Below, piece by piece: positions 8,190 through 17,480 of a stretch of DNA of 35,243 nucleotides (position 1 is its first letter; each line of letters begins with the position of its first letter). The notes beneath the pieces are model-generated. The model did no database searches. It was not told where the DNA came from and saw only the letters and a program-made list of their open reading frames with translations. Origin of the DNA: Gammaproteobacteria bacterium. Lineage in GTDB: Bacteria; Pseudomonadota; Gammaproteobacteria; Pseudomonadales; Litorivicinaceae. Position numbers and translations under genes: made by a program. Location of the stretch: positions 6,884-42,126 of the forward strand of contig JAHEDY010000010.1 of assembly GCA_024640985.1 (NCBI GenBank). The letters are read 5' to 3'.

Positions 8190-10082
8190 GTGGCTGGACG
8201 AATTCCTGATTCTTTTATCGAAACACTGAATGACCGCGTCAATATTGTCGATGTGGTCAGTACGCGTGTTCCTCTCAAAAAATCAGGACGTGAATATCAT
8301 GGACGCTGTCCATTTCACGACGATTCCTCACCGTCGTTTTCGGTCAGCCCTGACAAGCAGGTGTATCACTGCTTTGGCTGTGGCGCATCAGGGGGACTGA
8401 TCAGCTTCATCATGGAATATGACAAGGTCGATTTTGTCAGTGCCATTGAAAATCTAGCCTCACTTGCAGGGCTTGAGGTTCCGACAGAGGCCGCTGATCC
8501 AGAAGCTGGCCATCGTAAAGCGCTATATGCTGTTATTGAGCAGGCCGATCAGGCATTCCGCCGGGCGTTAAAGGCACATCAAGATCGTGCACGCGCAGTT
8601 GACTACCTCAAAGGAAGAGGATTGACAGGGACGATCGCCCATCGGTTTGGACTTGGATACGCGCCCGGAGGATGGCGCTTTTTATTTGATCAGTTAGGCG
8701 TCGATGCACTCACCAAAAAGCAACTCCTCGAATCCGGGCTCACCGTGGTCAACCAACAGGGTCGCGAATATGACCGCTTTCGAGAACGCGTGATGTTTCC
8801 CATTCGCGATATCCGAGGTCGAACCATCGCGTTTGGCGGCCGTGTTCTCGACGATAGCAAACCTAAATATTTAAACAGCCCAGAGACTAAGCTATTCCAT
8901 AAAAGCGACACATTGTATGGCCTTTATGAAGCTCGCCAAGCATGCCGGTCGCTTGATCGTGTTTTGGTCGTTGAAGGCTACATGGATGTGGTTGCCCTCG
9001 CTCAGTTTGGCATCGACTTCGCTGTCGCTACTTTAGGAACCGCACTCACCGGCCATCACCTAGACCGTTTAAGCCGACAAACGGCTCAAGTGATCGTCTG
9101 TTTTGATGGTGACCAAGCTGGGCGCGCCGCGGCCAAACGGGCACTCGATACCATGCTTCCGTTCTTGAGCGATGAATTCAGTATCCGCTTTCTCTTTCTT
9201 CCTGACGGGCACGATCCAGATTCACTGGTTCGTGATGAAGGAACCGAAGCGTTTTTGACACGACTGAACGACGCGTTGCCAGCGTCTGAAGCACTCATTC
9301 GGCTCTTATCGGATGACATTGACTTGAGTAAGCTCGACGGCCGCGCACGCCTGACTGCACTGGCACTGCCAAAAATTGCAAAAATCCCGGCAAGTATTTA
9401 TCGATCACTGATGCTCGATACTCTCAGCGAATTATCAGGGACACGTCGATCAGATTTAGATGCGCGATTGCAAGATCTTAAGATCGAACCTTTCGTTCAT
9501 GATGCAGTGAGTCATCGTGTCTCGGAGAGTCAAGCGGCCCCACACGACCCCGAAATCGCAAGCTTTGAGACACTCCGTCCTGACGAGCAGGATGAGACCC
9601 ATACTGATTTCTCGGATATCCCAGAACCGCTTTTGGATGTTGAGGAAGTCATCGAGCCGGCAGTGACCCTTGAATTTCCAGATCCAAATAAACCCGAACC
9701 TTTAGCCAACCGACTGCTATGGCTTTTGTTGCAAAACCCAACGTTACTGAACGAGCCCTTTCAGGTTCCCGAACGGAGTCGGCTCATTAACATTCAAGCA
9801 CTCAGCCAGGTCGCTGACTGGATACTGCATGCCGATAAACCCTCGACAGCGGGCCTGATGGGGCACTTCAGCGGAACCGAGTTAGGTCGCCTTTTATCAA
9901 AACTTCTCGGCCGGGAAACACTATTTAGTGAGAGCTCCTATGAAGCAGAATTCACTGACGGGCTCAAGCAACTCAAAAAACAATTGGTGACCGAATCCAT
10001 GCGACATCTTGCTCAAGATGCGAAGTGTGGAAAAATTTCTGCCGAAGACTTGCATCAAGCGCTGACGGCACATAAAAAATAA
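8190..10082 (+). CDS. dnaG: DNA primase DnaG
   Basis: DnaG makes RNA primers at the replication fork. At the N-terminus is the CHC2 zinc-binding domain with Cys40, His43, Cys61 and Cys64 (CPFH... and HCFGCGASG). The RNA-polymerase core contains YDRFRERVMFPI, GGRVLDDSKPKYLNSPET and the TOPRIM acidic motif in VLVVEGYMDVVAL (about residue 265), then CFDGDQAGR. The C-terminal ~200 residues are poorly conserved and would contact the DnaB helicase. The length of 630 residues is slightly above E. coli's 581. The GTG start at 8190 puts MAGRIPDSFI at the N-terminus, as in homologues. The stop lies at 10080-10082, inside the region of the rpoD promoter. Confidence 0.97.
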   Translation: MAGRIPDSFIETLNDRVNIVDVVSTRVPLKKSGREYHGRCPFHDDSSPSFSVSPDKQVYHCFGCGASGGLISFIMEYDKVDFVSAIENLASLAGLEVPTEAADPEAGHRKALYAVIEQADQAFRRALKAHQDRARAVDYLKGRGLTGTIAHRFGLGYAPGGWRFLFDQLGVDALTKKQLLESGLTVVNQQGREYDRFRERVMFPIRDIRGRTIAFGGRVLDDSKPKYLNSPETKLFHKSDTLYGLYEARQACRSLDRVLVVEGYMDVVALAQFGIDFAVATLGTALTGHHLDRLSRQTAQVIVCFDGDQAGRAAAKRALDTMLPFLSDEFSIRFLFLPDGHDPDSLVRDEGTEAFLTRLNDALPASEALIRLLSDDIDLSKLDGRARLTALALPKIAKIPASIYRSLMLDTLSELSGTRRSDLDARLQDLKIEPFVHDAVSHRVSESQAAPHDPEIASFETLRPDEQDETHTDFSDIPEPLLDVEEVIEPAVTLEFPDPNKPEPLANRLLWLLLQNPTLLNEPFQVPERSRLINIQALSQVADWILHADKPSTAGLMGHFSGTELGRLLSKLLGRETLFSESSYEAEFTDGLKQLKKQLVTESMRHLAQDAKCGKISAEDLHQALTAHKK

Positions 10083-10111
10083 TGAGAAATATTGACCGTT
10101 CCGTGTATAAT
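10082..10111 (+). promoter_or_regulatory. Probable sigma70 promoter of rpoD
   Basis: A perfect -10 hexamer TATAAT lies at 10106-10111 with an ATGAGA (4 of 6 matches to TTGACA) at 10082-10087, an 18-nt spacer. It starts at the last base of the dnaG stop and lies about 38 nt upstream of the rpoD ATG. This would let rpoD be transcribed apart from the rpsU-dnaG operon. Confidence 0.6.
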
Positions 10112-10148
10112 ACGCGGCCTTTTCACATTACATCTCTTAGGTCAGTTC

Positions 10149-12026
10149 ATGGCAGAAAAACAGTTAGATCAGGAACTTACGCAAACCGAGCAGCGTCAAT
10201 CACGTCTTAAAGACCTGATCGCCAAAGGTAAGGAACAAGGATACCTCACCTATGCTGAGGTGAATGACCATCTTCCTGAAGAAATTGCCGACCCTGATCA
10301 GGTGGAAGATATCATCCGAATGATCGGAGACATGGGTATCGCTGTGGGCGAAGAAGCGCCTGACGATGACCAGCTGTTACTCGGTGAAAACTCAAACGCC
10401 ACTGATGACTCCGCCGCTGAAGAAGCCGCTGCCGCCCTTGCCTCTGTTGAAAATGATGTGGGTCGGACAACCGACCCTGTTCGCATGTACATGCGTGAAA
10501 TGGGAACGGTCGAGCTACTGACGCGTGAAGGTGAGATTGTTATCGCTAAGCGGATTGAAGAAGGGATTCGGGAAGTCATGCAAGCCATGGCCTATTACCC
10601 AGGAATTGTTGAATCAGTCCTCGCGATTTATGACCGCATCCAAGCCGATGAAGGCCGCATGTCTGACTTGTTGGCTGGATTCCTAGACCCTGATCCTGAA
10701 GATGTTGCGCCAACCGAGGCCGCCTCGACCGAAGACGCGAATGATCAAGATTTTGATGACGCTGACACCGACGACGATGACAGCGGTGATGCGGATGATG
10801 ATGCCGAAGAAGGTGACACAGGGCCAGATCCCGAAGAAGTCAGAGCGCGATTTGAAGCGATCAGAACCAATCTTGCCAAGGCATCCAAAGTCATTGCGAA
10901 AAAAGGTCGCGATGCCAAAGAAGCCAAAGAAGCGATTGATGAAATCGGTGCTGTCTTTGCCTCATTGAAGTTGACCCCAAGACTGTTTGAAGAGCTCTGC
11001 GTTGAGTTTCGAAAAGTGCTCGACTCGATCCGCAATCAAGAGCGGGAAATCCTCCGACTCTGCACCAAGCAAGGGAAGCTGGATCGCAAAATCTTCATCA
11101 AAGAATGGCATGGCAATGAGACCAACTTCGAGTGGATCCCAGGTGTTGCGAAAAAGAAAAAATCGGAAAAACTCGAAGCTGTGGTTCCCGACGTGCAACG
11201 TTGCCAAGCTCGACTCCAGTCCATCGCAGAAGGCGTTGGCGTGACGATCCCTGAGCTTCGCGAGGTCAACCGGCGTCTCTCGATGGGGGAAGCCAAGGCA
11301 CGTCGAGCAAAGAAGGACATGGTGGAGGCCAACCTACGGCTTGTCATCTCCATTGCCAAGAAATACACCAATCGCGGCCTACAATTCCTCGATTTGATCC
11401 AGGAAGGCAACATTGGTTTGATGAAAGCGGTTGATAAATTTGAATATCGCCGTGGCTATAAGTTCTCAACTTACGCGACCTGGTGGATTCGGCAGGCAAT
11501 CACACGCTCGATTGCTGACCAAGCGCGAACCATCCGGATCCCGGTCCACATGATTGAAACCATCAACAAGCTCAATCGCATCAGCCGTCAGATGCTTCAG
11601 GAAATGGGCCGTGAGCCGACGCCTGAAGAACTCGGCGAACGCATGGAAATGCCCGAAGACAAAGTCCGTAAAGTGCTGAAAATCGCCAAAGAGCCGATCT
11701 CAATGGAAACACCCATTGGTGACGATGAAGACAGCTCGCTGGGTGACTTTATTGAGGACACCACCATCTCTTCGCCAGTGGACTCAGCAACGGTTGAAGG
11801 GCTGACAGAATCAACTCGCCAAGTCTTGGCGAGCCTGACCGCTCGGGAGGCGAAAGTCTTGCGGATGCGCTTTGGGATCGATATGAATACCGACCATACC
11901 TTGGAAGAAGTCGGCAAGCAGTTCGATGTCACCCGAGAGCGGATTCGCCAAATTGAAGCAAAAGCGCTTCGAAAGCTGAGACATCCGAGTCGTTCCGATC
12001 ATTTACGATCGTTCCTCGACGAATAA
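10149..12026 (+). CDS. rpoD: RNA polymerase primary sigma factor RpoD (sigma 70)
   Basis: This is the housekeeping sigma factor, 625 residues (E. coli 613). It has region 1.1 (N-terminal ~80 aa), region 1.2 with [21 protein letters not shown], and a very acidic non-conserved insert (about residues 190-235, rich in Asp and Glu). Region 2 is unmistakable ([34 protein letters not shown] and [15 protein letters not shown]). Region 3 follows with [16 protein letters not shown], then region 4.2 with [26 protein letters not shown]. The frame extends upstream, but ATG 10149 begins [15 protein letters not shown] and lies downstream of the promoter. A 45-nt hairpin follows the stop after 17 nt. Confidence 0.98.
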   Translation: MAEKQLDQELTQTEQRQSRLKDLIAKGKEQGYLTYAEVNDHLPEEIADPDQVEDIIRMIGDMGIAVGEEAPDDDQLLLGENSNATDDSAAEEAAAALASVENDVGRTTDPVRMYMREMGTVELLTREGEIVIAKRIEEGIREVMQAMAYYPGIVESVLAIYDRIQADEGRMSDLLAGFLDPDPEDVAPTEAASTEDANDQDFDDADTDDDDSGDADDDAEEGDTGPDPEEVRARFEAIRTNLAKASKVIAKKGRDAKEAKEAIDEIGAVFASLKLTPRLFEELCVEFRKVLDSIRNQEREILRLCTKQGKLDRKIFIKEWHGNETNFEWIPGVAKKKKSEKLEAVVPDVQRCQARLQSIAEGVGVTIPELREVNRRLSMGEAKARRAKKDMVEANLRLVISIAKKYTNRGLQFLDLIQEGNIGLMKAVDKFEYRRGYKFSTYATWWIRQAITRSIADQARTIRIPVHMIETINKLNRISRQMLQEMGREPTPEELGERMEMPEDKVRKVLKIAKEPISMETPIGDDEDSSLGDFIEDTTISSPVDSATVEGLTESTRQVLASLTAREAKVLRMRFGIDMNTDHTLEEVGKQFDVTRERIRQIEAKALRKLRHPSRSDHLRSFLDE

Positions 12027-12043
12027 CGAACCCACCATCGGCA

Positions 12044-12088
12044 GAATTTCTACCTTATGCAAATCCGTTATTTGCTAGGTAGAAATTC
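12044..12088. repeat. Long two-stem hairpin downstream of rpoD
   Basis: The outer arms GAATTTCTACCT (12044-12055) and AGGTAGAAATTC (12077-12088) are a perfect 12-bp inverted repeat. Inside, GCAAAT (12059-12064) pairs with ATTTGC (12070-12075) around the loop CCGTT. It begins 17 nt after the rpoD stop. Neither strand has a T-run after it, so it is not a canonical intrinsic terminator. It may be an mRNA 3'-end stabiliser, a terminator of another kind, or a site controlling the next gene. Confidence 0.65.
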
Positions 12089-12155
12089 GAAGTTGAAAAC
12101 CAATTCGATTCGCCGTTCAATCAACTCTCAAATTCACAACAAGAGAGTTCAGGGC

Positions 12156-12596
12156 ATGACCAAATATCTCGTCGCAACCTTTGCGGCACTTTCCCTTCTG
12201 ATGACCGGAACGGTGTTCGGCAGCAGTTCGTATGACAAACAAAAAGTCGTTTACCACGTCAATTACAGTGACGGGAAACGAGCAATTGGAGCGATGCGGA
12301 ACGCACAGAACCATATCAACGCACTCGGCCAAGACAATTATGAAATTCAGTTTGTCTTGCACGGTAATGGCATTGAATTATTGCGTTCCGTCGCACAAAA
12401 CAATCAGGATGCCGCTGGGCGTATTGATTCATTACGAGGCCAGGGCGTTAACTTTAAAATCTGTGCAAACACACTGAAAGGTCGGAAAATTGCATTGGAC
12501 GATCTGTATTTTGCGGAAGAGTCAGACGTAGTTCCGTCGGGTGTCGCGGAGATCGGAAAACTCCAGCAACAAGGATTTGTCTACTTAAGACCCTAA
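12156..12596 (+). CDS. Exported DsrE-family protein
   Basis: The 146-residue protein begins with a signal peptide (MTKYLVATFAALSLLMTGTVFGSSS), so a periplasmic location is likely. The mature part fits the DsrE/DsrF-like family: KVVYHVNYSD near the start, QFVLHGNGIELL in the middle, and a C-terminal GVNFKICANTLKGRKI...DDLYF...VVPSGVAEIGKLQQQGF. The single cysteine in ICANTL is typical of this subgroup. Family members are often linked to sulfur relay, but the function of these exported forms is not known. The frame runs further upstream; ATG 12156 is chosen because it gives a proper signal peptide. The stop codon lies in the A-run of the terminator of convergent matB. Confidence 0.88.
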   Translation: MTKYLVATFAALSLLMTGTVFGSSSYDKQKVVYHVNYSDGKRAIGAMRNAQNHINALGQDNYEIQFVLHGNGIELLRSVAQNNQDAAGRIDSLRGQGVNFKICANTLKGRKIALDDLYFAEESDVVPSGVAEIGKLQQQGFVYLRP

Positions 12597-12618
12597 AAAA
12601 AGCCGGCTTACGCCGGCT
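12595..12618 (-). terminator. Rho-independent terminator for the matB operon
   Basis: On the minus strand, AGCCGGC, the loop GTAA and GCCGGCT form a 7-bp stem (12601-12618), followed directly by seven Ts (complement of 12595-12601). It lies 10 nt after the matB stop. On the plus strand the hairpin has no T-tract after it, so the signal serves the minus-strand operon. Confidence 0.85.
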
Positions 12619-12628
12619 GAACACTCGC

Positions 12629-14143
12629 TTATGAAAAACTGTTTGCGTAATCGTCTCGCAGGAGATTCTTCTGAACCTTGCCCATCGTATTTCTTGGCAA
12701 CGCCTGCAACTGCACCCATCGACGTGGGACCTTGAATCCAGCGAGCTTTTCTCGACAAGCCGATTCGAGAGCAGCCATATCCAATTCCTGTTCACCAACC
12801 AAGACAGCGACGATACCCTCCCCGAAATCTGGATGAGGAACACCAACAACTGCGCTTTCGACGACGCCGCCTTGATCGTTTAAGACATCTTCGATTTCCT
12901 TGGGATAGATATTCAAGCCACCTGAGATAATCAGATCTTTATCTCGGCCGACAATGGAAACGTAACCGTCCTCAGAGAGAGTGGCCATGTCACCGGTAAT
13001 AAACCAGTCACCTTTGAATTCAGACGCTGTTTTTTCCGGAAGTTTCCAATAGCCCTTAAAGACATGCTCGCCTTTGACTTCCAGGGCCCCGATTTCGCCT
13101 CGCGGTAATTCATCACCATCCTCGCCTATGATACGAACATCAACACCGGGCAGCGGTGGGCCCACGGATCCTGCACGACGGTCGCCATGGAGCGGATTAG
13201 AACAACTCATTCCTGTTTCGGTCATGCCATAACGTTCGAGAATTCGCTGCCCTGTCCGGTCAAAAAAATCATCGGATGTTTCAACAAGTAATGGCGCAGA
13301 CCCAGAGATAAACAGACGCATGTGACCACTAGATTGCCGGTCGAACCTTGAATCAGCCAACAATCGAGTATAGAAGGTCGGGACTCCCATCATGACGGTC
13401 GCTGAAGGCATCACCGAAAGCACCAGATCGGGGTCAAATTTGGGTAGCATGATCATCGGGCCACCGTTCATTAGAGCCAAATTCAGTGCCACAAACAAAC
13501 CATGGACGTGGAATAGCGGTAGCGCGTGCAACAGCACGTCGTCTGAGCTATAGGCCCAAGCCTCGGTCAGCATATTCGCATTCGCTGCCAGGTTACTGTG
13601 GGTAATCATGGCACCTTTCGGCTTACCGGTTGTTCCTGAGGTGTAGATGATTGACGCAAGATCGTGGGCGGCACGGGAGACGACCTCATCCGACATATGG
13701 CCAGACGTTTTTGCCGCATCAAAAAGATCGATCAACGTCCCGCTCTCATCATCCAGGGTGAGAACCTGTAATTCTGGGATTTGTGATCGTAGGGACTCCA
13801 CGTGCTCGGCACGATCCGAACTACAAATATGCAGTTTGGATTCTGCATCCGTCACAAAGTATTCGATTTCACTATTGGTATAGGCGGAATTCAACGGCAA
13901 ATAGACGGCTCCAGACCGTAAAACCGCTAAATAGAGCACAACGTTCATCCAGCCTTTTTCGATCTGAGCTGAGACTCGATCGCCGGCCTCAAGGCCGAGT
14001 TCCATGAGTGCACCCGCTAAAATTGCAGATTCACGATCAAGATCTGATCCTGTGAGTTGTCGTCCATTCGGAATGGTCAACAAAGTGCGTTCGGCGTGGT
14101 GCTTCAGATTCGTCTGAATAGCCGCAAAAACATTATGCGTCAT
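12629..14143 (-). CDS. matB: Malonyl-CoA synthetase (MatB-like acyl-CoA ligase)
   Basis: This ANL-superfamily ligase (504 aa) should activate malonate to malonyl-CoA with ATP and CoA. The P-loop YTSGTTGKPKG is at 167-177. RYGMTETGMS (304-313) is the A5 motif as found in MatB enzymes. GDWFITGD, the hinge GRDKDLIISGGLNIYPKEIE and the C-terminal catalytic-lysine region NTMGKVQKN follow. The 504-aa length is typical of MatB. The gene overlaps the upstream malonyl-CoA decarboxylase by 11 nt, a pairing that strongly supports malonate as substrate; methylmalonate would be an alternative. A Rho-independent terminator follows, so this is the last gene of a minus-strand operon that starts at dctP. Confidence 0.92.
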   Translation of the reverse strand: MTHNVFAAIQTNLKHHAERTLLTIPNGRQLTGSDLDRESAILAGALMELGLEAGDRVSAQIEKGWMNVVLYLAVLRSGAVYLPLNSAYTNSEIEYFVTDAESKLHICSSDRAEHVESLRSQIPELQVLTLDDESGTLIDLFDAAKTSGHMSDEVVSRAAHDLASIIYTSGTTGKPKGAMITHSNLAANANMLTEAWAYSSDDVLLHALPLFHVHGLFVALNLALMNGGPMIMLPKFDPDLVLSVMPSATVMMGVPTFYTRLLADSRFDRQSSGHMRLFISGSAPLLVETSDDFFDRTGQRILERYGMTETGMSCSNPLHGDRRAGSVGPPLPGVDVRIIGEDGDELPRGEIGALEVKGEHVFKGYWKLPEKTASEFKGDWFITGDMATLSEDGYVSIVGRDKDLIISGGLNIYPKEIEDVLNDQGGVVESAVVGVPHPDFGEGIVAVLVGEQELDMAALESACREKLAGFKVPRRWVQLQALPRNTMGKVQKNLLRDDYANSFS

Positions 14144-15413
14144 GGGACAATTCCTTCAATTGATGTTTTCTCGTTTTTTTTAATAATTGCTGTACGTCTT
14201 TCGACGTCGCTATTTGACCGGACTCCATCAGCTGTTCATGGTTTCGGACGATGTCATCGAGCTCGTACAAATAGTTCACCATGAATCCAAAACTTTGTTG
14301 TTGACCTCGACTACTTAAGTCCGCGTTTGCATTGATTCGCTCCAGTGTTGCCCCGTTACCTAGGTGAAATCGTGCGACTGGATCCTTCAGTTTGGCCCCA
14401 TTCCCTGATGTCAAATACTGAGCAACGATCGATTTTAGAACCGTCTCATCGTCCGATGATTCAAATCGGTGTAAAAACTCACGGCCTTCGGTCTCAAGCC
14501 AGAGACGTAACCCAGGAATGGGAGAAAGCGTGACAAAACGCTTCAATCTTGGATGCTCCGCCTGAAGGACGGAAACCACTTGTTTGATCAGCAAATTACC
14601 GAAACTGACCCCGGCAAGGCCCGGCTGGCAATTATTAATCGAATAAAACACCGCGGTATCAGCAGCAATCGGTGGCGCAGGCGGCGAATCTAACAGTGGC
14701 GCAATCGCATCCGACATGCCCTGCACCAAAGCAACTTCGACAAAAATTAGCGGCTCATCCGGGATGACAGGGTGAAAATAGGCAAAGCACAACCGATCTT
14801 CGGCGAGGCGCCGACGCAAGTCATCCCATCCCTGGATCTCATGCACCGACTCATACTGGATCAGCTTCTCTAAAACCGCTGCCGGTGTTTGCCAGTCAAT
14901 CCGTTCAAGCCTCAAGAATCCTTTATTGAACCAAGAGGTAAACAAATGCACCAGATCCTGATCGATCGGTTTCAATTCAGGATGTTCACGCAATAATCGA
15001 CGCAACGCCTCTCGCATCAGGATGAGTGTTTGCAGGCCGTTTGGCGCTGCATTGATTCGCCGAAACAGTTCTTGACGCTTGGCCTCAGCGGCCTGATGCA
15101 ATCGCATCACATTCACATCGTCAACATTCTTTTGATAGTCAGCAATCGCTTGCTGCAGCCGTTCTTGATCGGGGCCAAACTCTGCAATCAGGGCCTGAAA
15201 GAACGACAGATGCTGATTGGATTCAAGCGCCTGCCAGGAGGCCACCACAGAGCCGGCCAAAGCAAGTCCGGTGGCTTCTCCACGACGGGACAAGACCGCA
15301 TGACACTGTGAGATCAGATCATCAAGAGGGATGCCCTCAGATTTCAGATCCAAGATCTCAAGCGCTCGATCGGTTACTTGCTGAATCCACTGCTTGATTC
15401 CAATCGCCATCAT
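14133..15413 (-). CDS. matA: Malonyl-CoA decarboxylase
   Basis: The enzyme converts malonyl-CoA to acetyl-CoA and CO2. The 426-residue protein has an N-terminal helical domain and a C-terminal GNAT-like catalytic domain. Family landmarks are FYSINNCQPGLAGVSFGN, ITLSPIPG-like FVTLSPIPGLRLWL, and PVARFHLGNGATLERINANADLS, which holds the conserved catalytic His; the Ser is in the SINNC segment or near it. The frame is open from a TTG at 15440 that would overlap the upstream gene. I prefer ATG 15413, 7 nt after that gene's stop. It overlaps matB by 11 nt. Together with MatB it forms the classic matA-matB malonate degradation pair. Confidence 0.9.
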   Translation of the reverse strand: MMAIGIKQWIQQVTDRALEILDLKSEGIPLDDLISQCHAVLSRRGEATGLALAGSVVASWQALESNQHLSFFQALIAEFGPDQERLQQAIADYQKNVDDVNVMRLHQAAEAKRQELFRRINAAPNGLQTLILMREALRRLLREHPELKPIDQDLVHLFTSWFNKGFLRLERIDWQTPAAVLEKLIQYESVHEIQGWDDLRRRLAEDRLCFAYFHPVIPDEPLIFVEVALVQGMSDAIAPLLDSPPAPPIAADTAVFYSINNCQPGLAGVSFGNLLIKQVVSVLQAEHPRLKRFVTLSPIPGLRLWLETEGREFLHRFESSDDETVLKSIVAQYLTSGNGAKLKDPVARFHLGNGATLERINANADLSSRGQQQSFGFMVNYLYELDDIVRNHEQLMESGQIATSKDVQQLLKKTRKHQLKELSHDA

Positions 15414-15420
15414 GATCTGC

Positions 15421-16164
15421 TCACTCAAATAACGCACCAAAACCAGGTATTTGCGTATCCAACTGAAGCTCGCGCATCATTCGATAGCTTGTCGCCACCG
15501 AGGCAGATAATGTGGGAACGCCCGTTTTCGCTTGCAGGTGCGCTACTGCCGGAAGCGAGGGCATCTGCACGCAGGCTGAGGCCACTAAGGTGTCTACATT
15601 CGAGAGATTGAGACGATCAACAAGTTCAACTGGCGCCATTGGGTCCTGGCGCGCAACTTCGAGGTTATCCGGAATCTCAAGACTGATCGCATCTAAGACT
15701 TCAAACCCTTCCGATTCCAAATACTGACAGACTAAATCGGTCAACGGTTTCCGGTAAGGAGTGATTAATGCGATGCGTTGAGCTCCTAATGCAGAAAGGC
15801 CCTCAACTAAGGCTCCTGCAGAGCTAACCACGGGGCACGGCTGACCGTTTTCAACCGTCACCTGATGCAGTCGCGCTTGACTCTCACGGTGATACCCAAG
15901 TCCCATCGCCATAATTGCAACCAGACACGCATAACCCATGACATCCACCGAGGCATCCGATAACTCCAATGCACAACGATCACTATCACCATCCATCGCA
16001 GCCAGCTCTTCTTTGGTGACCTGTTTCATGCGCATCCGGCTAGAATGGAAGGTGAAACGTTCATCGCAAATTAACTCACGAGCACGGAATAGTGCTGGAA
16101 TCTCGGTTTCCATCGTGACGTTAGAACTAGGAACAATTTGACCAATTCGATAGTGCTTTCTCAT
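15421..16164 (-). CDS. maiA: Maleate cis-trans isomerase-like protein (Asp/Glu racemase superfamily)
   Basis: The closest recognisable family is maleate isomerase, which turns maleate into fumarate by a two-cysteine mechanism. The start YRIGQIVPSSNVTMETEIPAL is the family signature. FTFHSSRMRMKQVTKEEL follows, then the first catalytic Cys80 in GYACLVAIM and the second Cys198 in ASACVQMPSL, where both cysteines of the mechanism are expected. The 247-residue length matches. Its ATG overlaps the dctM stop by 4 nt, so it is coupled to the transporter and precedes the malonate genes. Related arylmalonate decarboxylase-type members of the superfamily use only one of the two cysteines, so two cysteines favour an isomerase. 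Confidence 0.85.
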   Translation of the reverse strand: MRKHYRIGQIVPSSNVTMETEIPALFRARELICDERFTFHSSRMRMKQVTKEELAAMDGDSDRCALELSDASVDVMGYACLVAIMAMGLGYHRESQARLHQVTVENGQPCPVVSSAGALVEGLSALGAQRIALITPYRKPLTDLVCQYLESEGFEVLDAISLEIPDNLEVARQDPMAPVELVDRLNLSNVDTLVASACVQMPSLPAVAHLQAKTGVPTLSASVATSYRMMRELQLDTQIPGFGALFE

Positions 16165-17480
16165 GAGACTGCAGTTCCCATCAGTACATCAGGCAGCCAA
16201 GTGGCAATCCCTGGGAACAAGCACAAAATCAGAATCGCGACCACCATACAGGCGACATAAGGAAGCGATCCTTTCAGAATCGTCTTTAGCGGGATTTCAG
16301 GCGCAATCCCATTGATCACATAGAGATTGAGTCCAACAGGTGGGGAAATTAAACCGATCTCCATGTTGATCGTGAGAACGACAGCAAACCAATAAGGGTC
16401 AAAGCCTGCACCCAAAATAATTGGCATCAAAATCGGTGCTGCCATCAGGATCACGGCGACCGGAGGTAAGAAGAACCCAGCCACTAACAAAAACACATTG
16501 ACGTACAACATCAATACCCAACGGTTCACATCCAGTGTACCGATCCACTCAGCGATCGCTTGGGTGATAAACAGACTCGATAACATGTATGAGAAGACAC
16601 CGGCCGCTCCAATGATGAACAGAATCATCACTGACTCTTTGGTTGCGTCGCGCAGCATCACCCAGACCAAAGACAGATCTGTCATCCTGTAAATAATGAT
16701 GGCGAGCCCTAAGCACAAAAGCGCACCGACAGCTGCCGTCTCCGAAGGCGTCGCAACACCGCCATACAATGCATAAAGAACGCCGAGGATCACCAACAAA
16801 AACGGGATCACGCGCGGAAGGACTTCAAACTTTTCTTTCCAAGTAAAGGTCCGGCCAGCCAAGGCATCGATACCACCTTCGCGCCAAGTCGCATAGATGG
16901 ACCAAGCCATGAAAAGGCCAACCAGCATCAGTCCAGGTAAGACACCGGCCAAGAACAGTCGACCAATGGATGTCTCGGTGGCGATCCCATATACAATCAT
17001 CGTGATCGATGGAGGGATGAGAATCCCGAGGGTTCCACCTGCTGCGATCGAACCGGCTGCGACGCCATCTGGGAAGTTACGCTTGCGCATTTCGGGGATA
17101 CCCATTTTCCCGATTGCTGCACAAGTCGCAGGCGATGAGCCAGACATCGCTGCAAAAAGCGCACATGCCCCAAGATTTGAAACAACCAACCCACCGGGAA
17201 TGCGGGTCAGCCAACGGTCCAATGCTTCGTAGAGATCAGCACCAGCCCTGGTCGACGCAATCGCAGCACCCATCAAAATAAACATTGGAATAGATAACAA
17301 CGCAAAATTATCGAGCTTACCGAACAGGACTTCCGGGATTAATTCCAGTGAACCGAATCCATCAAAGATCATTAGGAAAAGTGCAGAGACAACCAATAAC
17401 CCATTGGCGACTGAAATCCCTGAAAACAAAATAAAAATTGTAATAGCCGCGACAATCGCACCTAACAACAATGGATCCAT
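16161..17480 (-). CDS. dctM: TRAP transporter large permease subunit (DctM type)
   Basis: DctM is the channel-forming subunit of a sodium-driven TRAP transporter that takes up a carboxylate delivered by the periplasmic binding protein. The 439-residue protein has about 12 hydrophobic segments. It shows the DctM landmarks: LLSIPMFILMGAA near residue 60, GGLVVSNLGACALFAAMSGSSPATCAAIG (about 95-123), IAAGGTLGILIPPSI (about 144-158), and GLISPPVGLNLYV near the C-terminus. Its ATG shares one base with the dctQ stop (TAATG), and its stop overlaps maiA by 4 nt. The order P-Q-M is the standard one. The substrate is inferred from its operon partners as malonate, maleate or a related dicarboxylate. Confidence 0.94.
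   Translation of the reverse strand: MDPLLLGAIVAAITIFILFSGISVANGLLVVSALFLMIFDGFGSLELIPEVLFGKLDNFALLSIPMFILMGAAIASTRAGADLYEALDRWLTRIPGGLVVSNLGACALFAAMSGSSPATCAAIGKMGIPEMRKRNFPDGVAAGSIAAGGTLGILIPPSITMIVYGIATETSIGRLFLAGVLPGLMLVGLFMAWSIYATWREGGIDALAGRTFTWKEKFEVLPRVIPFLLVILGVLYALYGGVATPSETAAVGALLCLGLAIIIYRMTDLSLVWVMLRDATKESVMILFIIGAAGVFSYMLSSLFITQAIAEWIGTLDVNRWVLMLYVNVFLLVAGFFLPPVAVILMAAPILMPIILGAGFDPYWFAVVLTINMEIGLISPPVGLNLYVINGIAPEIPLKTILKGSLPYVACMVVAILILCLFPGIATWLPDVLMGTAVS

Noticed and set aside
10092-10111. TTGACC (10092-10097) as the -35 partner of TATAAT (10106-10111)
   Set aside because: The spacer is only 8 nt, far below the 16-18 nt needed. ATGAGA at 10082-10087 with an 18-nt spacer is used instead.
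12595-12618. The hairpin as a terminator for the plus-strand DsrE-family gene
   Set aside because: On the plus strand the stem is followed by GAACACTCG rather than Ts. The T-run exists only on the minus strand.
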